Source: Pleodorina starrii
Lineage: Eukaryota > Chlorophyta > Chlorophyceae > Chlamydomonadales > Volvocaceae
NCBI GenBank assembly: GCA_030267565.1
Contig: BRXU01000087.1
Coordinates: 16,387 to 80,386 of the forward strand
Direction of reading: 5' to 3'
DNA: 64,000 nucleotides
In this document: piece by piece, positions 12,775 to 23,600 of the stretch
Layout: each line of letters begins with the position of its first letter
How positions within the stretch are numbered: the first letter of the stretch is position 1
Translations under genes and position numbers: made by a program
Notes under the pieces: model-generated
Told to the model about the DNA's origin: nothing
Databases searched by the model: none
What the model saw: only the letters and a program-made list of their open reading frames with translations

Positions 12775-13008
12775 CGTGCCGGGGGGGAGGACAGGTTGCA
12801 CGGGGACGAACTGGAAGAGCATATGGGGGACGGTTTTACCGTGTTTGGTCTTGCACCGTTTTATCTTGGCTGCTGCTACAGATGAAGTGGGGACGATGAA
12901 TGGGGGGCTGCCCTCCGCTGCAGCCCGAGGTGCTGTCGACGGCTGTGACGGCCGGGCAAGGGCTCTTTGGACGACGGACGGCAGGCGACTAATAGCAGCG
13001 TTGGCGCT

Positions 13009-13078
13009 CACACACACACGCACACACACACGCACACACACACACACGCACACACACACGCACACGCACTCAGACACG
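13009..13078. repeat. (CA)n-rich microsatellite
   Basis: CA dinucleotides with regular CG interruptions, about 70 bp, in non-coding sequence. Confidence 0.9.
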
Positions 13079-14800
13079 TGCGCAGAGATATGGCCCCATT
13101 CTCTCCACGGCAGGGCAGAGAGAAAGACAGAGGGGGGCCCCGCGGCTGCAACACTGCTGCTGTTGATGATGAGGATGAGGATGACGTGTGCAGCGAACCT
13201 TAGTAACTGAAGGGTAATTTCGGTTTCGGAGCGGGGAAGGGCGGGGCGGGGCGGGGTGGTGTTGTCCGGCCGGTCCGGATGGGATCCTCTGCGTGTTACG
13301 GCGGCGCATGCTGCGGTGGTGATGGATGACCCGCGGGTCGGTAGGCGCCGCTCCCGGCGGAGGAAGGCGCGCCATCGGAAGGGCTTGAAGCCGCGGACGT
13401 GCACGCGCGCAGCTGCGCCCCTTATGCCGTCGCGTCGCCTGCATATGGGAATTCGTTTAGTGGCGCCAATAGGCCCCAAAACTTCCGAAGTGCCGGCGCC
13501 GCCGCCGCCCCCTGATATGCTGTGATGTGCATCCGCGTTTCTAGTGAAGCTTTCTTATGTGCGGACAGGACAGGACACGCGCGGTGGTGATTTTTTGCGC
13601 CTGACCACCGACATCCGCCTTGTGATTGTGCACGGGTCTGATGCATGTCTGTCTGCGTATACGTGTCTGGGTATCTGGGTCTGGGTGCGGTGTATATACC
13701 TCTTCTCTCGTCACGTTGTCTCGTGGTGTGTCCTGGTGGTGTCTCCTGGTGGTGTATGTGTCCTGGTGCCCTCTGGTGTGTGTGTTTGTGTGTTTATGCG
13801 CGCATGCGGTGCGAGGTCGGTGGGCCGTGTGCAGGCGGGCTGCCCCAGAGGGGCGGCTCTCGGGAGCTGTCGGGTCCGCGAACCCGTTCCCCGAGACGAC
13901 GACGACGACGACGACGACGACGAAACGGCTCCCAGGCGTGCGGGGGTGTGGGTTGGTGCAATCGTGGGCGTTGCGCCAGCCGCCCTCTCGGCGCCAAGCC
14001 CACCGTGACGGCCCCAGGACAGCAACTCGCACAGCGCAGCGGGCGGGTTGTTGGGATTGCAGCTTGTGGCTTATTGATGCCGCCTGGCGTATTGAGGTGG
14101 TGGTGGCACTCATGCGCTGACGACGCGGTGACCGCAGACCCTGGGCCCTGGGCCGCGCGGTTGCTGAGCGGCTGTGACCGCAAAAGACGACTCCTCCGTA
14201 TGTTGTATTTTGTGGTAGACCAGGTGGCGGTGGTGCTGCTACTGCTGCGCCGTTGGTGCATGTGGTTGTGTCCGCGCGTGAGAGAGTAAACCACGCGCTC
14301 ATTTGTACGTGTTTGGCGTCGCGTGTACGTCCGTCCGTCCGTGCTTGCTTGCATGCCACCCACCCACCGACCGCGCGGTGCATCCTGGACTGAATCGTGT
14401 TACGCCCTAACGGGTCGTCGTTTGGTGCTTTAAGGTTTGATCGATTGAGTTTGCTGTGGTGGCGGCTGCGCGAGGGCCAAGGTGCTATGGTTGCGCCATT
14501 ATAGCGAAGGCAACCGGTGTGCTGGGGAGGTTGGGTGGGGGTGGTGAGTGGCGGCGGCAGTGGCTGCTGCTGCTGCGACGAGGAGTCGCGTAGCTGCTAC
14601 TCTCACCCTTCTAGTGGAGCCGGACGGAACGACTTGGCTGTGTGCCTGGGCGTGCCGACTTGCATCGGGTGGGCGGGGTCAGTGACGGGCCTCCAGGCCT
14701 CTGGGGGAGCAGCAGCTCTGGCTGCTGCTAGAGCTGGCGGTAGCGCCGATGGTCTGTAAGGGCTTCTGCATCAGCGAGGTATGGCATAAATGACTTGTAA

Positions 14801-17589
14801 GTTTCTGGAGTGAGGCCTCCCGGGCCCCCGGTGTCGTAACGTATCACCCTTATTGCCCTCCGGGCCCCCTGGGCGATTTGCGGTTTCCCCACCACCGGCG
14901 TTGAAACACGCGCCGACTGCAAGCTGCGCAGTTGCGCACCCACCCACCCAACTCGCATCGGAATAGGGGTGCTGTCGCGGCCTCTCCGGTTGAGATTACT
15001 GAAGGTTCGCTGTCTTTCTTTTCTGTCGTAATGGCTCTACTGGTACGTAGAGCCATTATGGTTCTGGCGCACAGATGGAAAGGGCTGCATGAAGTCACCG
15101 GGCAGCTCAGCGAGCTGCCCGGTGCTGTGGAGCTCAGCGAGCTGTTGCGTTGGGGCTTGAACAGGCCACAGGTGGCGGGCGCCTGCGACCTGTTCAAGCC
15201 CCAACGCAGCCGGCTCAGCTCCGCATATAGAACACCGACGCAGATTGAAGCGGAGGAGTTGGGCCTCCCGTGTCCAAACTCCAAACACCGGATGGATCGC
15301 CGGCGCTCGATTGGGGGGTTTGGGCCCACAGGAACCCCCGCGAGTGGAGGTCGCTTGGCGGAGGCAAGGTCACGAGGGTTTACAGCTGTTGCTCAGGTAC
15401 CGGCGCTCGCCGCCGGGGCAGCACACACCGAACACGCTTCGCACCCGCATTGTAATGAAATGCGCACTCCTTTTCAACGCAGCCGCTACAGACACTGGAG
15501 CGCTCGCGCGCGGAGGCGAGCTCGCAGACGGGGCGCCGCACCGCAACGCACCGCACCACCCCACCTCAAACCACACCGCGACTCTCGCCCCGGCTCCCAA
15601 GACAGGAAAAGAGGACAGGAGGGCCCAGCAGGGTAACGCAGCGCACGCTCCTCCATCCGTGTTCAGTTCTCCCACACACCGCCTGCATGTTCACAAGCAT
15701 CAACTACGGTACATTAATGATATCGATAACTAGGCCAACAAAGCCGCCATCACTTCCTCGTTCCTCCCCCCGCAGCCTGTGTGCGTGTGCACAGCAACCC
15801 AACAGGGCACACGGTAACGGTGTTGCGGGCCCGCGGCCCTCCCTCCCGGCCCGACAACAAGCGGGCGGGAGAGCGGGCGACGCGCCACAAGAATCACGAA
15901 GCGAATCGCACACGGGCGAAGGGAGGCCGTGCCAACTACGGCGTCCTCTGGCTGGTTGGCTGGCTGGCTGGCTGCTGTGTTCTGGGCCCTGGGGCCCTCA
16001 GGCCTTCACCGGCCTCACGAACAAAGCGCCGCGGCGGCCCGCGGCGGCGAAAAGCAACGCAGTCAGGCTGACACGTTCCGTTTTGAATATGCAGCAGTGT
16101 CCGTCCCAGGGTGGAGGCTGTAATCCAGACCGCACCCAGCCGCGCGAGGGACGCTTGTGCGCCCGGCTGTGTGGCCCGCCGAGGGGTCCTGCAGGCCGGC
16201 TCGGCAGCGCCCTTCTCAGGGCCGTCAGGCCTCCAATGGTGGTCGCCGGCCACCAATGCCGCCCCCAACCCCAGGGGCACGTAACCGCAGCCATCTCCAT
16301 CTCCATTCTGGCATGACCGCCAATGACCTCGCAGCCATTCTGACGGCTTGGCACCAGCAGCGCCACAATAATCTGCGCCTGGGGGCAGCGGCAGCGCGAC
16401 GGCGACCCTTGGGTAGGCCTAGTCGGTCGGTCGGTCGGTCGGTTGCTCAGTCGCGACGGCGAGTAGGCGGCGGGGGCCCCCGAGCAGGATTGCATCGTCG
16501 TTCGTCGACGCACCAGGCGCCCCGAGCCCCCGCGACACCCCCCCAAGCACCGCAAAACCTCCCGCACCACACCGCACCACACCGCACCGCACCCAACACA
16601 ACATCACGCTACACAACCGAAGACGAGCACAGCCTGAATCGGCTGAACCAATGCCAGGCAGGGACCGGACCGCTGTTTCCTCCGCGCGCGCGCTCAGCGT
16701 TGCTTCTCCCATCTCGCGGTCGCCCCCCAGTTCCACAGGTTGCAGAAGCAAAAGAAGCGCGCGTCCTCCCAGGATAAGCCAGCCAGCTGCGTTTCAGTGT
16801 AGTGTACGACAAGTTGTATCGAAACCAACTAAGAAACGAAGTGAGGGCCCGACCGCCCCCGCAGCGCTCTGTCAAGAGCACCAGAGGCCCTCCCTCTCCC
16901 TTGACGTACTGCGGAGCGAGCGAACACACTCCGTCGCGGCTGCAGCGCAACCCGGAACTGCCGCCGCCACTGCCCGCCCAGTCAGCCCTCCGGGCCCTCC
17001 GCGCTACGACTCCACCGCTCCCCTCGTCAGCCTTCCACTCCCCCAACCGCAAGCCCCTTCGACGCTCGACGCTCCGTTCACCGCCCTGGGGATGGTATCG
17101 GATCAGCCAAGCAGACGCGGTCTCTGGGCGCCACGTCCGGCAGGGTCGCTGCTGCCACTGACACCGATGCTGCTGCTGCTGCTGCTGATAACGACAACGA
17201 CAACGATCATGATGATGATTATGATGCGTTCGACGCGGGGCACTGGAGACGCGCGCCACCACCACCACCAGATGTCACCCGCCATCGGCTCCTAGTGTGC
17301 TCTTATCCACGGTATCCACATGCGACCGACTGGACTGGCCAAGCGCCCAAGCCCCAAGCCACCACCGCAGCCGCCGCAGCTGCGGCCGAGGGAGCCCGGG
17401 GACGGCCCCCTCCGGCAGCACCCTCCCCCCCTTGGCCCACCACAACCCCGCCCCGCCCCGCCCCCAGCCCCTTCCCACCGCGCACGCGGCCCCCGCTGCC
17501 CAGCGCCTCCCCCCCCTCACCACTCATTCCCTCTCCGTCCCCCTCTCCCTCGCTCTCGCACAGTCGCTGCCGCCAGCGCCGGCGCCGGT
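14801..17589. other. Intergenic / distal 3' region of the large minus-strand gene; no gene recognised
   Basis: Apart from the hairpin cluster I see only simple sequence. TTACA at 15380-15384 is the nearest TGTAA signal downstream of the minus-strand stop at 17665, which would imply a ~2.3-kb 3' UTR. An Asp/Asn/Ala-rich open stretch near 17150-17280 on the + strand follows a plausible acceptor at about 17020, but I could not assemble a gene around it; it may be translated trinucleotide repeat. Confidence 0.4.
15029..15222. repeat. Cluster of three consecutive hairpins
   Basis: Hairpin 1: perfect 12-bp stem, arms 15029-15040 and 15047-15058, 6-nt loop. Hairpin 2: perfect 13-bp stem, arms 15096-15108 and 15112-15124, 3-nt loop. 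Hairpin 3: long imperfect stem, about 15128-15222, whose arms share GTTGGGGCTTGAACAGG and its complement. The string AGCTCAGCGAGCTG occurs in hairpin 2 and again at the foot of hairpin 3. No protein is recognised across it. Confidence 0.8.

Positions 17590-17660
<71 letters not shown>
17590..17660 (-). repeat. (CTG)23 tract at the start of the 3' UTR of the large minus-strand gene
   Basis: About 23 CAG units on the + strand, reading CTG on the coding strand. The tract begins only a few nucleotides after the TGA at 17665-17667, so it lies in the 3' UTR rather than coding for polyglutamine. Confidence 0.85.
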
Positions 17661-17661
<1 letters not shown>

Positions 17662-17664
17662 GTA

Positions 17665-20600
17665 TCAGAGCTCCAGGCGGGGCAAGCTGTGCCCGCCGCC
17701 GTCCGCCGCGCTGCCGCCGCCCTCGCCCGTGGAGCGCAACTCCATCACCTGCACCGAAACCAAAACGTACACCACCACGATGAGGTTGAACAGCACCACC
17801 AGCACCCCCGCCGCCAGCAGCAGGATCTCGCAGGCGCCGTACTGGGGCCGCGGCGTGACGTCCAGGGCGGCGGCGGCGGCGGCGCCGACGGACGACAGCG
17901 GCGGCGGCCTGCGTGGGTGCTGCAACTGCAGCAGCTGCTGTTGTTGCTGCTGTTGTTGTTGTTGTTGTTGCTGCTCCTCCAGCCTTGCAATGTCAGCGGG
18001 GGTAACCAACTGGACCAGCGGCTGACCGGACTCGTCTCGGAAGGACATGAGCGCCTCCAGGGAGGGGGAGGTAGTGCCGCCGCCGCCGGCCGCCGCCGCC
18101 GCGGCGGCGGCGGCGCCGCCTGGCGGCGTCGTACTGCTTCCGCCCGCCAACGCGCCGCCAGAACCTGGCCGACTCCGGTTGACCAACGGCTGCGGCGCTG
18201 GCGTTGCTCCAACGGCGACGGATAACGTGCGCCCAAGCCCGCCGCCGATGCCAACCGATACGGAGCGGCGGGGGCGTTGGGAAAGGATGGCCAGGCCTTG
18301 CGCCGCCGCCGCTGCCGCCGCGCCGTCGCCTGCAACGATAGAACCGCCGCCGCCGCCGCCGCCATCGTCCTGAAGCGTCGGTGCGGCTCCGGAGCGGAGG
18401 ACGCTCTCCATAAGGCCCGCGACTACGGCGTCCGTGGACGACAATAGTCCACTGCCGCCAAAGGCGCCGCTGTTCATCACGTCCGGTGAGCTGGTCGCGG
18501 CGGTCGACGCCGGTGCCGCCGCCGCCGCGGCCGCCGCCGCCGCCCTGGCGGACTCCAGCGGATGGCGGATACTGGCGGCGCCGTCGAGGAAGAAACCCGA
18601 CCCGGCGGCGACGCCGCCAGCCAGCCCTGCGAGGCCGATTGACGGCGGCGGCGACGGCGAGGACTGCTGGTGCTGGTGGTGCGCCTCAGGCCCCGCGGTG
18701 CCGTTGCTGCTGCCGCCAAGCATGATGCTTCCGTTGCCCGAGGGAAAGCCGCCCTGCTGTCCAGCGTAGGAACGGCCGTCAGTGCCGTGGGCGCCGCCCG
18801 TCGTACTCGACGCGACGGGCGTAGAGGAGATGACCTGCGACGCACCGGCGGCGGCGGCCGCTGCCGCAGCGGCGGCGGCGGCCACCTCAGCCGTGGCCTG
18901 TCCCAAAGTGGGCTCGCTGTGGCCCTCGCTTGAGCTGGCGTTCGCGCCAGAGTGGCTCGCCTGCTGCTGCGGGTGTGGGGAGGGGTACCCGGGTCCCGCG
19001 CCGGACGCCGGCCGCGCTTGCTGCAGGGCTTGCGGCGACGGCGGCCTCCCGCCGGAGGAGCTCAGCGGGGAGGGCGGCGCAGCGGCGGCGGCGGCGCTCC
19101 ACGGCGGAGCACCGCCGCCGGCTGCGGCGGCAGCTGCCCGTCCCTCCATGGACCTGTGGGCCGCCTGTATCCGCAGCGACTCGGTACTGACGTTGCGGCG
19201 CACGCTGCGGCTCTGGATGGGCGGCGGGCCGGGCCCGAGCGTCGCGCCTGCGGCAGCGGCAACGGAGCCCGCGCCGCCGGAGGCGGGTAGGCCGCCGGAG
19301 GCGGCCTGCGCGGCGGCGGCGCCGCCCGTTGACGCGTCGGATGCCTCCCAGGGGCTCGAAGAGGAGGGCAGATTGCCCAGGCCTGCGCTGGAGGGCCCGC
19401 CGATCGGCGCGGCGGCCTGTGAGCCGACGTCGTACTGCAGCGGCGCGTTGCTGAAGAACTCGTCGTACAGGTAGTCTGTGGAGTGGCGCCTGGAGCTGGA
19501 GGGCGGGTCGCCGCTGGGCCGGGGTCCGCGGCTGGCCAGCGACGTCCCCGCCGCCGCCGTCGCCGCCGTGCCGTGCGGATGGGGCTGGTTGGGGAGGGGT
19601 TGCTGCTGCTGGTAGTGGTGGGGATGGCCGGCAGCGTTGGCGTGCGGAGACAACTGGCCTGCAGCGGCGCCGCCGCCGCCGCCACCGCCGCCGGCGGCGG
19701 GAAAATGGTGCTGTCCCCCCGTGGCGTTACTGTTTAGCAGATGCTGCATTACGGCATCTGGGCTATCGGGGAGCAAGTTATTACTGGCGGCGTGATTGCC
19801 ACCGTTGTTGACGGTGTGCGGGTGGTGCTGTTGTGCGTGCGGTGGCGCGGGGTGGCCGCCGCCGCCGCCACCGCCACCGCCGCCACCGCGGCGCAAGCTC
19901 ACCCGCGCAAAGTTCCCTCCCTCCCCCCGCGGCCCCACACCGTTGCTGCTGCCAAGCTCCCGCATAAACCCCGGCACGCCGCCGCGGCCCAGAGCCGCCG
20001 CCGCCACCGCTGCCGTACCTGCGCCGCCAGGCGCATGGATCCAGCCGCCGTCGGCGGAGCCGGCGCCGCTGACGGCGGCGGATCGGCCACTCGACGCGAA
20101 CGAGGAAAGGTGCCGAGGCAAACCCCCCGCGGCTACAGCAGGGCCGCCGCCGCCACCGCCTCCGGCGGCGGATGGGGCGCCTGCCGCTCCCGGCGTTGGC
20201 GCCACAATGGATTTCTGGAGCTCTTCCTGAACGCGGCTCAGCGCCGCCGCCAGCGTGAAGCGGCCGCCGGCGGCGCTGCCGGCCGCGGCGGGAGGGGCGG
20301 TGATGGGCGGCAGAGGGCTCCTAGCCACGGGGCTGTCGCCCTGAGCGGAGGGCCCCAGCGGGCCCATTGCGTCATGGCCGCTGGGCGCTGGGCGCTGGGC
20401 GGCACCGCCGCTAGTGCCCAGGCCGCCGCCGCCGGCGGCGCCGCCGCCGGCGGCAGCCCCAGCTACCAGCGGACTGTTCCTTTCGCCTATGCTGCTGCCC
20501 CGCGTGAAGAACAGCATGTTGGATGCGGCTGCGGCGTTGGGGCGGGTTGGCATAGATGGACGACGTTTGCAGGTTGGACAGGTGACTTTAAGTCCGAGGG

Positions 20601-23600
20601 GCCAACACCCACGCAGCCAACCCCTCCCCCCAGCCGCTAATCCAAGAGCCAAGATCGAGCCAGGCGCACGCAATCCCCACCGCACCCGCAAGCCAGCTGT
20701 CCCCCTCCCCCCCTCCCGCAGCGCCCCAGCGAGGCGCTGCCGCACTTGCCCCCCTTGCCCGACCCATTCACCCCACCCCTTTCACGGCAAGCAAGGCAGC
20801 CGTTCTCGCCATCCAGTCGCTCTCGTCTCGCCTCCACCTTCATCCGGTGCGCCAACCCAACACGCGGCCCCCCCCCAAACCCAGCGTCGCCGCTGTCGGT
20901 GCTGCCACTGCAGCTGCTGCTGCTGCTGCCGCCCCCAGCACCCTTCCCTCCAGTGCTGAGGGAAGGGTGCCCTTGTCGCGGCCCTCCTTCCTTTACCCCC
21001 CGCTCTCCCCAGTCCCCACGCAACGTCGGCACACTCACCCTGGTGGCCCCCGAGCGCCGCGCTCCTCCGCTGCTCCAGCACAGGCCCCCCATGCTGCTGC
21101 TGCGGCTGCAGCGGCTGCTGCTGCTGCATCATATCGGTGTCGCAGCAGCGCGTCAGCGGCGGGTGGCAGCGCGACGACTGGCCCGGGCCCAGCACGCCCG
21201 TGTCGTCGCGCGTGGACAGCATCCCGCCCGGCTCGTCGCTGCCGGGGCCCTGCGGCCTCATCGACAGAAAGCTGCTGTTGCTGGTGACCACACCGCCCAC
21301 CCCCCCCAGGTGACTCGAGGCCAGACGGTAGCTCGACCCGCGCGCCTGGTTGACCGCCGCCGCCAGGAAACCGTCCTCGTTGATCGACTGCATGCTACGC
21401 ATGCCGCCAGCGGCGGCGGCGGCGGCGCTGCCGCCGCCTGCGGCGGCGGCGCTGCGGGCGCTGCCGGCGCCGCCGAGGGAGCCCGGGGAGCCTGCGCTGG
21501 CGCGGACGGCGCCGCCGGCGTTCGCGCCGGTCGCCATCAGGATGCCGCCGCCGTCGTACATGCTGGCGGCGCGCGACGGCGGGCTGCCCAGGAAGGCGCT
21601 GAGCGCGTCTAGGGCGCCCATGCCCATACCCGGTAGCGGCGGCATGCTCATGCCGACGCTGGCGGGCCCGTGCTGCAGCTGCTGCGGGCCCCCCGGCTGG
21701 TGCGCCATCAAATGATACTGCTGCTGCTGCTGGTAGTGTTGTTGTTGTTGTTGCTGTTGTTCTTGCTGAGCGTACAAGTGATGGGGCATGTGCTGTTGTT
21801 GGTGATGGGGCGGCGGAGGCTGCTGCTGCTGCTGCTGGTGCTGGTAAAGGTACGTGGGTAGCTGCTGCAAGCCAGGCGCCAGATTGGTGCTGCTGCCGCC
21901 GCCCATGATCATCGCGGCTTCGGAGCCGCTGGAGGCGAGCTGGTACGGCAGCGGCGACCCGCCGCCGGTGCCGCCCGTCAGCTGGTGCAGCGTCAGCTGC
22001 TGTGAATGCTGAGGCGGCTGCTGCTGCTGCGGCGGCGGCGCAATCTGCGCGGACGACTGCGACACGAAGGGCAGTGCCGAGGAGGGGTTGAGCAGGTCCT
22101 CGTCCGTCAGGGCGTTGATGCGGTTCTGGAGCGCCATCATCTGAGCCGCCAAAAGGTCCTCAGGCGTGGGCCGGCCAGTGCGAGAGGAGTCATCGCCGCC
22201 GCCGCCGCCGCCAAGGCTGCCACTGCCGTCGGCGGCTTCGCCGCCTCGCCGGTTGGCGGCGGCGGCGCCGCCGCCGCCGCTGCCGGCGCCGGCAGCGGTC
22301 CCTGCGGGACCGCCGCCGCCGCGCCTTGACCGGTCGGCCGCGCCCGCCCCCGGCGCCCTCTGGGGAGTCAGGTGGTACAGGTTGGGATTGAAGGACAGGT
22401 CGGGGGCCATGTTGCTGGAGGATGTGGGCGAGCGCATGATGCTGCGCTGCGGCAGCCCGCGGACCCCCGCCTCATCGTCCAGCTCCTGCTGCTGCTGCTG
22501 CTGCCGCGATGCGGCCTGCGCCGCCGCCTGCCGCTCCCGCTCCCGCTGTTGCTGCTGCTGACGTTGGCCTGTCTCGCCGGCGGCGGCCTCTGCGGAATCG
22601 CGGCTGGTGCGCGGCGCGGCGCCTGGCGAACGAGAGGGCGGGAGGAGCGGCACGGCGTCAAGCGGGACGGTATCCGCGAAAAAAAGGCCGGTGCTGAGTG
22701 TGCCGCCGGCAGCAGCGCGTTGGCTCGCCCCTATAGGGGCGAAAGCCTTAGCGGTCGGTACAACGGTGATAGTTGAGTATGCGTGTACCTCTGTACCGGT
22801 TACGCCGTCCTTTATACCCGCCCTAAGTACATTGTGCACTGTACCATATGCTGCCGGAAAGGGCTCCGTGAGGCAAGACAAGACGTATGAGAATGTTATT
22901 TTTATACACGTAAATTAGAAATGGTAGAACAAAAGCTAGACGGAGGGCTTAGACGAAGATGCTTGTCACTAACGGATCGTACGACGTAGGATACTTGATA
23001 TAAGGGGCGAGCCGCAGTTGTTGCGTAGCAGACGGGTTTCCAAAAACAAACCCGCAGGGGCAGGACTCCAGACACAATCACACGCCCCAGCAGCCCCTCC
23101 AGACCGCGCTCGCAAGCCCTAGACCCACCCCACCCCACCCCACGCGGACGAAGACCGTGTCCCTCACTCTCCCGCCGCCGCCTCACCCCTTCGCAGCTTG
23201 GACTGGTGCCGCCCGCTGTTATGCGCCTCGCCCCCGCCTCCGTTGCCTCCGCCGCCTCCGCCGCTGGAGCCGTTAGCCATGGCCACCGCGACCGCCGCCA
23301 TGAGTGTCGTCGGCGCGCGGTTGCCGCCCCCCGAGTTGCCGTCAAAGGCGGTGTTTGTGGACATTGCGACGCCGAGGGCGGACAACCCGTTGCCGTCGTT
23401 CTCGGCGCCCATGACGTCCCAGTCGGACTCGAACGAGTCGCGCGGCCTTTGGGTTACGCGACGCGATGCGACGCGGGCGAACGGGAGTGGGAGTGTTGCG
23501 GGTGGGAGTGGTGTAGGGAGAGGTATTGGATGTGATGTTGGGAGTGGGAGTGGTGTTGGGAGTGGTGCTGCCAGGGGTGTCGGGAACGGTGTCAGCTGTG

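Larger units (their letters stand above)
12404..14800 (+). other. Probable long 3' UTR / downstream region of the 6475-12403 gene
   Basis: No exon stands out. TGTAA poly(A) signals occur at 12720-12724, 14755-14759 and 14796-14800 on the + strand, so the transcript could end after ~330 nt or ~2.4 kb. The stretch is rich in microsatellites: GGT/TGG repeats at 12609-12636, a CA-rich tract at 13009-13078 and ACG/GAC repeats at about 13897-13923. Telomere-like repeats lie at 12754-12774. Confidence 0.45.

Noticed and set aside
14850..15329. 159-codon minus-strand frame as a transposon protein
   Set aside because: It runs through all three hairpins, has no recognisable domain and is better explained by the inverted repeats.
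16651..17295. Plus-strand gene
   Set aside because: Three overlapping frames are equally open; the Asp/Asn or Leu/Thr/Met runs are translated trinucleotide repeats, and no clear start, donor or family was found.
22437..22881. Start of a separate gene at TTG 22881 or ATG 22437
   Set aside because: TTG starts are not expected in a nuclear gene. The frame is open and coding-like upstream of ATG 22437, and a phase-compatible acceptor at 22851 joins it to an upstream exon. Kept as an alternative only.
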